Below are positions 1 to 6,247 of a stretch of DNA of 8,836 nucleotides, in pieces. Made by a program: the position numbers and the translations under genes. The stretch is from JACCZP01 sp050997195 (GTDB taxonomy: Bacteria; Actinomycetota; Thermoleophilia; Solirubrobacterales; Thermoleophilaceae), in the NCBI GenBank assembly GCA_050997195.1, contig JBPCRE010000212.1, forward strand, positions 1-8,836, given 5' to 3'. The number at the start of each line of letters is the position of its first letter. Positions within the stretch are counted from its first letter, which is position 1. The notes under the pieces are model-generated. The model made no database searches, was not told the DNA's origin, and worked only from the letters and a program-made list of their open reading frames with translations.

Positions 1-66
1 CCGACGCTCATCAAGCTCCCCCGCCAACGCCCGATACCGGTCCCCGATCGCGCGCTCATCGATCAC
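1..66 (-). CDS. ISAzo13-type transposase, N-terminal fragment (runs off left edge)
   Basis: On the minus strand a GTG at 66 opens a frame that stays open to base 1, giving 22 residues: VIDERAIGDRYRALAGELDE then RR. An in-frame TAG at 79-81 lies just upstream, so this is a genuine N-terminus and not the middle of a longer protein. The pattern of an 'IDE' start, then 'RYRALAGELDERR', matches my memory of the start of ISAzo13-family DDE transposases, which continue into a helix-turn-helix segment; that continuation lies outside the window, so the catalytic residues cannot be checked. No strong Shine-Dalgarno is visible; a G-run (GGGGTGC) directly precedes the GTG. If correct, the left edge of the window is an insertion sequence oriented away from the MFS gene, and its terminus should lie between about 67 and 135. 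The call rests on only 22 residues. Confidence 0.55.
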   Translation of the reverse strand, partial: MIDERAIGDRYRALAGELDERR

Positions 67-115
67 GCACCCCGAGTTCTACATAATCCAGCCCGCTCCT
101 TCTATCTTGTTCGTT

Positions 116-121
116 TACGCT
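116..121 (+). promoter_or_regulatory. Candidate -10 element (TACGCT) for the leader ORF and MFS gene
   Basis: TACGCT fits the actinobacterial -10 pattern TANNNT and lies 8 nt before the ATG at 130, so transcription would begin at or next to that ATG, giving an essentially leaderless mRNA. No convincing -35 is visible; TTGTTC at 107-112 is too close to serve. The element sits in the less GC-rich stretch (about 81-140) beside the transposase fragment, so it may be insertion-derived. Confidence 0.3.
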
Positions 122-129
122 TCCTAACT

Positions 130-195
130 ATGCCCTATGTCGTGACCGTCGCCCCCACGCGCGCGCGGCGCCGTCGCGCGGCCCATCCGCGATGA
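130..195 (+). CDS. Possible arginine-rich leader peptide upstream of the MFS pump
   Basis: ATG at 130 opens a 21-codon frame, MPYVVTVAPTRARRRRAAHP then R, ending with TGA at 193-195. The stop overlaps the MFS start as ATGA (ATG at 192-194). The MFS start has no recognisable Shine-Dalgarno, so coupled translation from this small frame would explain how it is initiated. Six of the last eleven residues are arginine, and the run of CGC/CGG/CGT codons lies in a GC-rich inverted repeat at 162-180 able to form an 8-bp hairpin (one G-T pair) with a 3-nt loop. That arrangement resembles leader peptides that sense ribosome stalling ahead of resistance and efflux genes. An arginine run can also arise simply from GC-rich sequence, so the coding call is tentative. 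I know of no homologue. Confidence 0.35.
   Translation: MPYVVTVAPTRARRRRAAHPR
162..180 (+). repeat. GC-rich inverted repeat within the leader ORF
   Basis: CGCGCG at 162-167 can pair with CGCGCG at 175-180, extended inward by a G-T and a C-G pair to leave a GCC loop at 170-172. It ends 11 nt before the MFS ATG, so in RNA it would occupy the place of a ribosome binding site. It could act as an attenuator or translation block relieved by ribosomes reading the leader frame. No T-run follows, so it is not a standard terminator. Such repeats are easily formed by chance in CG-rich sequence. Confidence 0.3.
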
Positions 196-1811
196 GCGCC
201 ATGGCCGTCACCCCCGAGGCCCGCCCCACGGGCCGTGCCCTCGTCGCCATCTTCGGCGGGCTCATGCTCGGGATGTTCCTCGCGGCTCTCGATCAGACGA
301 TCGTCTCGACCGCCCTGCCGACCATCGCCGGCGACCTCGGCGGCCTCGACCACCTCTCGTGGGTGGTGACCTCGTACCTGCTGGCCTCGACGGCCTCGGC
401 GCCGCTCTACGGAAAGCTCGGCGACATGTACGGCCGCAAGCCGGTGTTCCTGGCGGCGATCGTCATCTTCCTCGGCGGCTCAGTGCTGGCCGGGGCCAGC
501 CAGTCGATGGGCGAGCTCGTGGGTTTCCGCGCCCTCCAGGGCATCGGCGCAGGCGGCCTGATGGTCGGAGCGCAGGCCATCATCGGCGACCTCGTGTCCC
601 CACGCGAGCGGGGACGCTACATGGGGCTCATCGGCGCAGTGTTCGCGGTCGCCTCCGTGGCTGGGCCACTGCTCGGCGGCTTCCTGGTCGAGCAGCTCTC
701 GTGGCGGTGGGTGTTCTACGTGAACATGCCCGTCGGAGCCCTGGCGCTGGTGATCGTGTGGCTGCGCCTGCGGCTGCCGGCACGAACGCGGCGCCATCGG
801 ATCGACTACCTCGGCGCCGCCCTGCTCACCGGAGGAGTCAGCGCGCTCGTACTGCTCACCACCTGGGGCGGCACCGAATACCCGTGGGGCTCCCCGGTCA
901 TCATCGCGCTCGGCGCGGCAGGACTGGCTCTGCTCGCGGCGTTCGTCGGGCAGGAGCGCCGCGCCGCCGAACCGGTGGTCCCGCTCAAGCTCTTCCGCTC
1001 GGGGATCTTCAGGGTGTCGAGCGCGATGGCCTTCGTGGTCGGGTTCGCGATGTTCGGCGCGATCGTCCTCCTCCCGCTCTACCTCCAGCTCGTCTACGGG
1101 GCGAGTCCGACCAGCTCGGGCCTGCGCATGCTCCCGCTCATGGCCGGGCTCCTGGTGGCCAGCGTGGGGTCGGGCCGGATCATCAGCCGCATCGGCCGCT
1201 ACAAGGCGTTCCCGATCGTCGGCACCGCGACGCTCACGGTCGGCATGTTCCTGCTGTCCCGGCTCGAAGCCGACACGGCGCCCTGGATCGCTTCGGCGTA
1301 CATGCTCGTGGTCGGCCTCGGGATCGGGCTCGTGATGCAGGTCCTCGTCCTGGTCGTCCAGAACGACGCACCGGCGGAGGACATCGGGGTGGCCACCTCC
1401 ACCGCCACCTTCTTCCGCTCGGTGGGCGGCTCGTTCGGCGTCGCCGTGTTCGGGGCCATCTTCGCCTCGAAGCTCGCCGACGAGCTGGGGCGTCTCCCGG
1501 CCGCCGCGACCTCGCGCCTCGGCGCGGGCGTACACCTGAACCCCGCGGAGGCGGCCCAGCTGCCGCCGGTCATCCACGCGCAGTTCCTGACCGCCTTCTC
1601 GAACGCACTGGACTCCGTCTTCCTGTGGGGCGCGCCGATCGCGCTCGCCGCCTTCGTGCTCTCCTGGCTGCTGAAGGAGGCTCCCCTCCGCGACACCGTC
1701 CACGGTCCGGCCGTTGAGGAGGCGCTCGCCGGGGGCGCCGGGTCCGAGGCGCTCGCCGACCCGAGGCTTCGCGGCCCGGCGCCATCGCCGGGCGCCGTCG
1801 CCGGCTCCTGA
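192..1811 (+). CDS. MFS multidrug efflux transporter, DHA2 (EmrB/QacA) type, 14 TM
   Basis: A 539-residue inner-membrane proton antiporter of the DHA2 branch of the major facilitator superfamily, expected to export drugs or other amphipathic small molecules. Visible hallmarks are the TM1 motif LDQTIVSTALPTI (33-45), motif A GKLGDMYGRK in the TM2-TM3 loop (74-83), RALQGIGAGG in TM4 (113-122, with the conserved Arg113) and antiporter motif C, ASVAGPLLGG, in TM5 (154-163), followed by WRWVFYVNMPVG, which is typical of EmrB/QacA relatives. Length and hydrophobic pattern fit 14 helices. The C-terminal tail after about residue 500 is Ala/Gly/Pro-rich and probably cytosolic. ATG 192 is used; ATG 201 is an alternative. 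Neither has a clear Shine-Dalgarno, which supports coupling to the leader ORF. No TetR or MarR regulator lies beside it in the window. Substrate cannot be predicted from sequence. Confidence 0.93.
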   Translation: MSAMAVTPEARPTGRALVAIFGGLMLGMFLAALDQTIVSTALPTIAGDLGGLDHLSWVVTSYLLASTASAPLYGKLGDMYGRKPVFLAAIVIFLGGSVLAGASQSMGELVGFRALQGIGAGGLMVGAQAIIGDLVSPRERGRYMGLIGAVFAVASVAGPLLGGFLVEQLSWRWVFYVNMPVGALALVIVWLRLRLPARTRRHRIDYLGAALLTGGVSALVLLTTWGGTEYPWGSPVIIALGAAGLALLAAFVGQERRAAEPVVPLKLFRSGIFRVSSAMAFVVGFAMFGAIVLLPLYLQLVYGASPTSSGLRMLPLMAGLLVASVGSGRIISRIGRYKAFPIVGTATLTVGMFLLSRLEADTAPWIASAYMLVVGLGIGLVMQVLVLVVQNDAPAEDIGVATSTATFFRSVGGSFGVAVFGAIFASKLADELGRLPAAATSRLGAGVHLNPAEAAQLPPVIHAQFLTAFSNALDSVFLWGAPIALAAFVLSWLLKEAPLRDTVHGPAVEEALAGGAGSEALADPRLRGPAPSPGAVAGS

Positions 1812-1885
1812 CCGAGGGGCCGGCGGCTCGGCGGCGAATCAGCCGCTACGGGCGCGCACGAAATGCTGGCGATTGTGAACTACAA
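1812..1885. other. Convergent intergenic gap between MFS and methyltransferase genes
   Basis: Between the two stop codons lie a short hairpin, GCGGC-GAATCA-GCCGC (1831-1846), without a T-run, and a less GC-rich patch with the interrupted inverted repeat TTGT-GAACT-ACAA (1873-1885). The hairpin might serve as a weak shared terminator. No coding potential is seen. Confidence 0.3.
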
Positions 1886-2908
1886 CTAGTCAGGTCGACG
1901 AGCGACGATTGCAGTGCGGTCTGCTGCCGTCGGTCTGCAGTCGATGACCACGAAACCGGCTTCCTGGAGGAGGCCGGCGAGCTCACCAACCGACCAGCAC
2001 TTCCCCGGGGTTGAGTGCATGAGCAGCACCGAGTACTCGGCTATCGGCAAGGGCCCGGTCTTGGTCGCGTTGATATGGGCGTCGTGATCGACGAGCCAGC
2101 CCCCGGGCGGTAGCGCTTCGAACGATGCGGAGAGCAGGTGGCGGACCTGTTCCTCGCTCCAGTCGTGCAGCACGTGGGAGAACAGGTGCAGATCGTGTCC
2201 CGCCGGCAGGGGGTCGAGGAACATGTCGCCCGACGTGACCTCGACGCGGTCGGAATAGCCGCGGTCGGCGAGAAGCGTGCGGGCGGCCTGATCGACCGGC
2301 GCGCGTTCGAAGACGGTTGCGCGTAGCTCCGGTTTGCGGTCGACGAGAGCGCACGCGTAGACGCCCGAGCTTCCCCCCATGTCAAGCACACGGCGGCGAG
2401 CGGGAATGTCGGCCAGCGCCAACGCGAGCGCGGGGCCGAGGAACGCGCCGCGCGCGTCCATCGCCGCGGTGATGCGCTTCGCGAAACCCAGGTCTCCCAG
2501 CCGTACCTCCCAGTCCTCGTCGGCGGCGGCGCTCGCCCACGCCGCGGGCTCACCGGTCCGCAGCACGCTCAACAGCTCGGCACACGCCGGCCGTTCCTTC
2601 AGTGACCCGAAGTACGCGCGCAGATCAACGTGCGAGCCTGCGACAAGGTGATCCGCCGCCGTCCGGGAGATCCGGATACACCCGCCGGGACCGCGTTCGA
2701 GCAGACCGAGAGCGACGAAGTAGGTGACCATCACGTCGGCTGCGCGCACGTCGAGATCGAGCTCGGCACACAACCTCTGCCCGTCGAGGCCACCATGCTC
2801 GAGCAGGAGCGTGAAGAGGTCGAGCTCGGCGATCGCCACGATCAGCAGGTCAGGCGCGTAAACCCCGTCCCGCAGCCGATAGAGCATCGTCGGGTCCGTA
2901 GCAGCCAC
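1886..2908 (-). CDS. SAM-dependent O-methyltransferase, COMT-like (Methyltransf_2 family)
   Basis: A 340-residue class I methyltransferase of the family that O-methylates phenolic and polyketide-type small molecules and works as a dimer. Residues 1 to about 100 form the helical, winged-helix-like dimerisation region. The SAM site follows: motif I VLDMGGSSG (174-182), acidic Glu201 in FERAP for the ribose, and GDMF (227-230). LHDW (247-250) contains His248, aligning with the catalytic base of plant COMTs. GTG at 2908 is chosen because homologues usually have a 'DP..ML' segment shortly before the first helix; ATG at 2887 is the alternative (333 aa). Neither start has a good Shine-Dalgarno. The frame stays open much further upstream, but that is only the shadow of the 3D-domain gene. 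No biosynthetic partners lie alongside, so the substrate is unknown. The gene looks less GC-rich than its neighbours, suggesting acquisition. Confidence 0.88.
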   Translation of the reverse strand: MAATDPTMLYRLRDGVYAPDLLIVAIAELDLFTLLLEHGGLDGQRLCAELDLDVRAADVMVTYFVALGLLERGPGGCIRISRTAADHLVAGSHVDLRAYFGSLKERPACAELLSVLRTGEPAAWASAAADEDWEVRLGDLGFAKRITAAMDARGAFLGPALALALADIPARRRVLDMGGSSGVYACALVDRKPELRATVFERAPVDQAARTLLADRGYSDRVEVTSGDMFLDPLPAGHDLHLFSHVLHDWSEEQVRHLLSASFEALPPGGWLVDHDAHINATKTGPLPIAEYSVLLMHSTPGKCWSVGELAGLLQEAGFVVIDCRPTAADRTAIVARRPD

Positions 2909-3003
2909 GCGCCGGCATTCTGCACCACGGAACGACCGCCACTGACGAGCGCGCGTGTGTGAGCGCCGCTGACTCACCCCGCCAACCGGTCCCGCCGTTC
3001 GGA
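2909..3003 (-). other. 95-bp gap between 3D-domain gene and methyltransferase gene
   Basis: The two genes are on the same strand. The only structure I see is the interrupted inverted repeat GTGAG-N9-CTCAC at 2959-2977, which may be a short hairpin or an operator. No T-run follows it on either strand and no clear -10 precedes the methyltransferase start, so it is uncertain whether the methyltransferase has its own promoter or is read through from the 3D-domain gene. Confidence 0.25.
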
Positions 3004-3891
3004 TCAGCTCGCAGGCACGACCTTCACACGCTGGCCCCTCAGGACCCCGCCCCGGTCGGCCGGCGTGCGGGGTGGCCGCCGAAACACGTCGATGTGGCGC
3101 CCGACGATGGCTCCGCCCGTGTCCTCGGCCACGAACCATCCACCGTTGATCCGCCGGTAGGCCGGGATGTAGATGCGGCTGCCCTGCGGGATGAGGTTGG
3201 GGTCGACGGCCACCGTCCGGTAGGGACGCGCCTTCGGCCTCGGCCGCGGGGCGAACGTGGCGTCGACCGGGAGCCGTTTCCCGCGCCTCACGCCGTTGGC
3301 CCAGCCCTCGGTCGCGCCCAGCGGGAAGGTCACCTGCCCCTCGCGGTTTCGCCACCCTCCCGCGAACCACACCGGCCAGCCGTCGGACCAGCGGCCGGCG
3401 CAGCGACCCGGAACGGTGGGCTTGCCGCGGCGATTGACCCACGTCCCCTCCCCCACGCGCTCGATCCCGTAGTGGCGCCCGTTCAGCGCGATGCCCTCGC
3501 CCTGCATGGCCACGCCGCGGGCCGAGTAGAGCCAGTCCACGCGGTGACGCGAGCGAAGGCCGGGCACCTTCACGCGACGGCCCGAGAACCAGCGCTCGGG
3601 CACGGGGTAGTACTCGGTCACGGCCACCCCGCGGAGCCACCGGGGCCGGTCGATCGGTGGACCCACGCGCGCGGGAGCGGGTCGGCAGGCCGGCATCCGG
3701 CCCGGGCTCGCCAGCACGAAGGAGCGGGCGCGCTGCCGGGCGTCCATCGGAGCCCTCGCGCTCGCGGTCGCCCCGGGCGCGCTCCTCGCCTCACCCCCGA
3801 CACGCTCGGGCTCGGTCGCTTCCGCGCAGCCCGACACCCACAGCGCGAACGCCGCCACAGGGGCCAGCCAGGCTCGCCGCGTCGCGTCCAC
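3004..3891 (-). CDS. 3D-domain lipoprotein, putative cell-wall-active protein
   Basis: The C-terminal domain carries the three aspartates that name the 3D domain: VDPNLIPQGSRIYIP, EDTGGAI and HIDVF (Asp230, Asp257, Asp268, numbering from GTG 3891). This double-psi beta-barrel fold is shared with the catalytic domain of MltA-type lytic transglycosylases and with Rpf/YocH-like wall enzymes, so an extracytoplasmic peptidoglycan role is likely but unproven. The N-terminus has a short basic stretch, a hydrophobic core and a lipobox VSGC (Cys22), indicating a lipoprotein signal. A Pro/Ala/Arg-rich linker follows to about residue 80, then a segment with EYYPVPERWF and QGEGIALNG that precedes 3D domains in actinobacterial relatives. 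GTG 3891 is preferred because TACCCT lies exactly 7 nt upstream and the signal peptide then has ordinary length; ATG 3909 would add six residues. It is divergent from the patatin gene. Confidence 0.82.
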   Translation of the reverse strand: MDATRRAWLAPVAAFALWVSGCAEATEPERVGGEARSAPGATASARAPMDARQRARSFVLASPGRMPACRPAPARVGPPIDRPRWLRGVAVTEYYPVPERWFSGRRVKVPGLRSRHRVDWLYSARGVAMQGEGIALNGRHYGIERVGEGTWVNRRGKPTVPGRCAGRWSDGWPVWFAGGWRNREGQVTFPLGATEGWANGVRRGKRLPVDATFAPRPRPKARPYRTVAVDPNLIPQGSRIYIPAYRRINGGWFVAEDTGGAIVGRHIDVFRRPPRTPADRGGVLRGQRVKVVPAS

Positions 3892-3898
3892 GGGACCG

Positions 3899-3904
3899 AG
3901 GGTA
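3899..3904 (-). promoter_or_regulatory. Candidate -10 element for a leaderless 3D-lipoprotein mRNA
   Basis: Read on the minus strand, TACCCT is followed by seven bases and then GTG at 3891. This spacing puts the transcription start on the G of the GTG. It is the main reason for preferring GTG 3891 over ATG 3909, since the hexamer lies inside the longer reading. No TTGAC-like -35 is seen. Confidence 0.45.
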
Positions 3905-3950
3905 GGCATGGCCGGTGTGACGCCCCGCGCCGCTTCCACCGGGCCGCCCG

Positions 3951-3956
3951 TAAGGT
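3951..3956 (+). promoter_or_regulatory. Candidate -10 element or Shine-Dalgarno for the patatin gene
   Basis: TAAGGT precedes the GTG at 3964 by seven bases, the same geometry as the divergent 3D-lipoprotein promoter. The embedded AAGG (3952-3955) could instead be a Shine-Dalgarno with 8-nt spacing. The two readings cannot be separated from sequence alone. Both support GTG 3964 as the start. Confidence 0.45.
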
Positions 3957-3963
3957 CTCGGCG

Positions 3964-5220
3964 GTGGCCAGGGACGCAGGCAACGAAAAGATCGGCCTGG
4001 TGATCGCCGGCGGCGGCGCCCGCGGCGCCTACGAGGCCGGCGCGCTCTCGGTCCTCCTCCCCCATCTCGAGGACCGCGGCGAGCGTCCCACCGTGCTCGT
4101 GGGCACCAGCGTGGGCGCTATGACCGCCACCTACCTCGCCTCGGTGGCACATCTCGAGGCCCGCGAGGCGGTGGCCGGGCTGCTCGACCGGTGGGGGGAG
4201 GTGAGCAAGTCAGGGGTGATCCGCCCCATCGTTCGCCGCCAGGCTCCCGAGACGCTCTTCCGCTTCGTCGGGGAGTTCCTCGGCGTCCCGGGCGTCCGTC
4301 TGCCCGGCCTGCTCGACCCCGCGCCGCTGGCCGCGACCCTCGACGACTGGATCGACTGGCGGGCGATCCGGCGCAACGTGCGAAGCGGCGCCCTCGACGC
4401 CATCGCCGTGGTGGCCACCTCGGTCTCGAGCGCCCGGAGCACCGTGTTCGTCGAGGGCCGCACCGACGAGGAGCTCTTCGGCTCCTACGGCATCGACTAC
4501 GTGCCGGTGCGCCTTGGCAACGACCACGTGCGCGCCTCGGGAGCCATCCCGGCCTTCTTTCCGGCGGTGTGGGTGAACTCGCCGGCAGGGGCACGGGGCT
4601 GGTACTACGACGGCGGCACGCGGCTGAACACCCCGATCAAGCCCATCCTCGACCTCGACGCCGATCGCCTCGTGGTCCTGGCCACCGATTCCATTGAGCG
4701 CACCCGCGTGGACCCGGGCTCGAAGGCCGCTCGGCGCACCCCCGACTTCGCCGACGGCGCGCTCGAGTTCCTGCAGGCCACGCTCATCGACCCGCTCATG
4801 CACGACGTCCGCATGATCGGCAAGATCAACCTCCTCGCCGCCGACGGGGACCTCTCCTCCACGGCGGTGGCCTACCAGGAGGCTCGGGGCAAGCGCCCGT
4901 ACCGGCCCATCCCCTACATGTTCATCGCGCCCGACTCGCGCGGCGCACTCGGCAGGCTCGCCGCCGAGGTATTCCGCGAGCGCTACGGGGGACTCAAGGG
5001 CCTGCTCTCGCCCGACTTCTCCCTCCTCACCCGGCTGCTCGGCGGGAAGGGCGACTCCCACGGCGAGCTCCTGTCCTATCTCTTCTTCGAGCACGACTTC
5101 GTCGAGGGGCTGATCGAGATGGGCGCCGAGGACGCCCGGAAGTGGCTCGAGCGGGTGGACGGCCCGGAGGCTCCCTGGTACATGGAGCCGGTGGACCAGC
5201 TGCTGGGAGGAGCCCACTGA
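3964..5220 (+). CDS. Patatin-like phospholipase
   Basis: A 418-residue serine acyl hydrolase of the patatin family (RssA/ExoU-type fold), expected to cleave acyl esters of membrane or storage lipids in the cytoplasm or at the membrane face. The family elements are intact: oxyanion loop GGGARG (16-21), nucleophile elbow GTSVG (47-51, Ser49) and the dyad aspartate in YYDGGTRLNTP (Asp216). No signal peptide or membrane helix is seen. It is longer than the compact RssA-like members of about 300 residues: after the dyad Asp a further 200 residues include a segment with QATLIDPLMHDVRMIGKIN and a charged C-terminal region, a layout seen in other actinobacterial patatin-like proteins. GTG 3964 is chosen from the upstream TAAGGT; the frame is open far upstream only because it lies antisense to the 3D gene. 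It shares its stop with the start of the next gene. Confidence 0.9.
   Translation: MARDAGNEKIGLVIAGGGARGAYEAGALSVLLPHLEDRGERPTVLVGTSVGAMTATYLASVAHLEAREAVAGLLDRWGEVSKSGVIRPIVRRQAPETLFRFVGEFLGVPGVRLPGLLDPAPLAATLDDWIDWRAIRRNVRSGALDAIAVVATSVSSARSTVFVEGRTDEELFGSYGIDYVPVRLGNDHVRASGAIPAFFPAVWVNSPAGARGWYYDGGTRLNTPIKPILDLDADRLVVLATDSIERTRVDPGSKAARRTPDFADGALEFLQATLIDPLMHDVRMIGKINLLAADGDLSSTAVAYQEARGKRPYRPIPYMFIAPDSRGALGRLAAEVFRERYGGLKGLLSPDFSLLTRLLGGKGDSHGELLSYLFFEHDFVEGLIEMGAEDARKWLERVDGPEAPWYMEPVDQLLGGAH
5205..5212 (+). promoter_or_regulatory. Strong Shine-Dalgarno deciding the dioxygenase start
   Basis: GGGAGGAG lies 7 nt before the ATG at 5220, inside the last codons of the patatin gene. It fixes the dioxygenase start at the TGATG overlap, although the frame is open further upstream. 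It is the best ribosome binding site in the window. Confidence 0.8.
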
Positions 5221-6176
5221 TGCGCCTCGAGGGGATCCACCACATCACCTGCGTGACCGGCGACGCGCCGCAGAACGTCGACTTCTACGCGCGCGTGCTC
5301 GGCCTTCGACTGGTCAAGAAGACGGTCAACCAGGACGACCCGACCGTGTACCACCTCTTCTACGCCGACGAGGCGGGCTCCCCCGGCGCCGACCTCACGT
5401 TCTTCGAGTATCCCGGTGCGCCGCCCGGACGAGCGGGAGACGGGATGGTGCACCGTGTGGCCTGGCGGGTGGGCTCAGGGGAAGCCCTTGGGTTCTGGGC
5501 CGAGCGCCTGGCCGCGGAAGGCCTTGTCGCGGAGTCGGACGAGGGAGCCACGCTGCGCTTCACCGACCCCGAGGGGCTCGATCTCGAGCTCCTCGTCGAG
5601 GACGTCCCCGATGCGCCGCTCATCGCCGACGCCCCCGACGTGCCACGCGAGCACGCGCTGCGCGGCTTCGCCGGCGTGCGCGCCTACGCGTCCGATCCGT
5701 CCCGCAGCGAGCGCCTGCTCGGCGAGACGCTCGGCTTCCGCCCGCTCGGACCGGGAGCGTGGGAGCGCCGGGGCGCCGAGCGCGGGGCCTTCTACGCCTA
5801 TGACGCCCCACCGCCCGAGCGCGGCCGCCCCGGAGCCGGCACGGTGCACCACGTGGCCTTTGCCTCACCGCCCGAGGAGCACGAGGCCTGGCGGGAGCGG
5901 GTGGCCGCCGCCGGCGCCCGTCCCACCCCCGTGATCGACCGCTACTACTTCCGGTCGGTCTACTTCCGGGAGCCGAGCGGCGTCCTGTTCGAGCTCGCCA
6001 CGCTAGGTGGAGCCGGCTTCGCCCGGGACGAGGATCCCGAGCACATCGGCGAGGGACTCTCCCTGCCGCCCAACTACGAGCCGATGCGCGCGAGGCTCGA
6101 GGAGGTGCTCACTCCGCTGCCGGACCCCCGGAGCGGCTCGCGCCCGACGCGCTCGAACCTCGAGAACGCGCCGTAG
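5220..6176 (+). CDS. VOC-family ring-cleaving dioxygenase (MhqO/YkcA-like)
   Basis: A 318-residue glyoxalase/bleomycin-resistance superfamily protein with two vicinal-oxygen-chelate halves (about 1-140 and 145-265). The opening LEGIHHITCVTGDAPQNVDF, then FYARVLGLRLVKKTVNQDDP and YHLFYADEAGSPGADLTFFE, matches the MhqO/MhqA/YkcA group annotated as hydroquinone- or catechol-type ring-cleaving dioxygenases. Candidate metal ligands are His7/His8, His78 (MVHRVAW), Glu123 (DLELL), His210/His211 (TVHHVAF) and Glu258 (LFELAT); which of them bind the Fe or Mn needs a structural alignment. Bacillus relatives respond to quinone and thiol-reactive electrophile stress, so a detoxification role is plausible. 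The start overlaps the patatin stop (TGATG), implying one mRNA and coupled translation. The tail after about residue 265 includes SLPPNYEPMR, typical of the group. Confidence 0.88.
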   Translation: MRLEGIHHITCVTGDAPQNVDFYARVLGLRLVKKTVNQDDPTVYHLFYADEAGSPGADLTFFEYPGAPPGRAGDGMVHRVAWRVGSGEALGFWAERLAAEGLVAESDEGATLRFTDPEGLDLELLVEDVPDAPLIADAPDVPREHALRGFAGVRAYASDPSRSERLLGETLGFRPLGPGAWERRGAERGAFYAYDAPPPERGRPGAGTVHHVAFASPPEEHEAWRERVAAAGARPTPVIDRYYFRSVYFREPSGVLFELATLGGAGFARDEDPEHIGEGLSLPPNYEPMRARLEEVLTPLPDPRSGSRPTRSNLENAP

Positions 6177-6229
6177 ATCACAGTGGCCGCCTCGAGAGAG
6201 TGCAGCAGTGCGGCCTAACCGCGAGCTTC

Positions 6230-6247
6230 GGGGGAGGGCGACCCCCC
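6230..6247. terminator. Weak candidate hairpin between convergent genes
   Basis: GGGGG (6230-6234) can pair with CCCCC (6243-6247) around an 8-nt loop, in the 71-bp gap between the dioxygenase stop and the channel stop. It has no T-run on either side. It may slow or stop RNA polymerase from either direction, but its base composition alone makes such pairing likely by chance. Confidence 0.22.

Noticed and set aside
480..1703. 407-codon minus-strand frame opposite the MFS gene
   Set aside because: It is a shadow of a high-GC gene: low-complexity Arg/Glu/Gly/His composition, no domain, while the plus strand gives a textbook DHA2 transporter.
2959..2977. GTGAG-N9-CTCAC as an intrinsic terminator
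   Set aside because: The stem is only 5 bp and no T-run follows on either strand, so it is recorded only as a minor inverted repeat.
2909..3640. Long upstream extension of the methyltransferase frame (584 codons in total)
   Set aside because: The extension runs through the 3D-domain gene in another frame of the same strand and is an Arg/Pro/Gly-rich low-complexity translation with no domain. The methyltransferase family length is met from 2908.
2959..3963. Plus-strand N-terminal extension of the patatin frame
   Set aside because: It is antisense to the 3D-domain lipoprotein and translates to Pro/Arg/His-rich sequence. The GGGARG loop normally lies near the N-terminus, as it does with GTG 3964.
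4210..5217. 335-codon minus-strand frame opposite the patatin gene
   Set aside because: It is a shadow with repeated Glu/Val/Gly-rich composition and no recognisable motif; the plus strand has all patatin catalytic elements.
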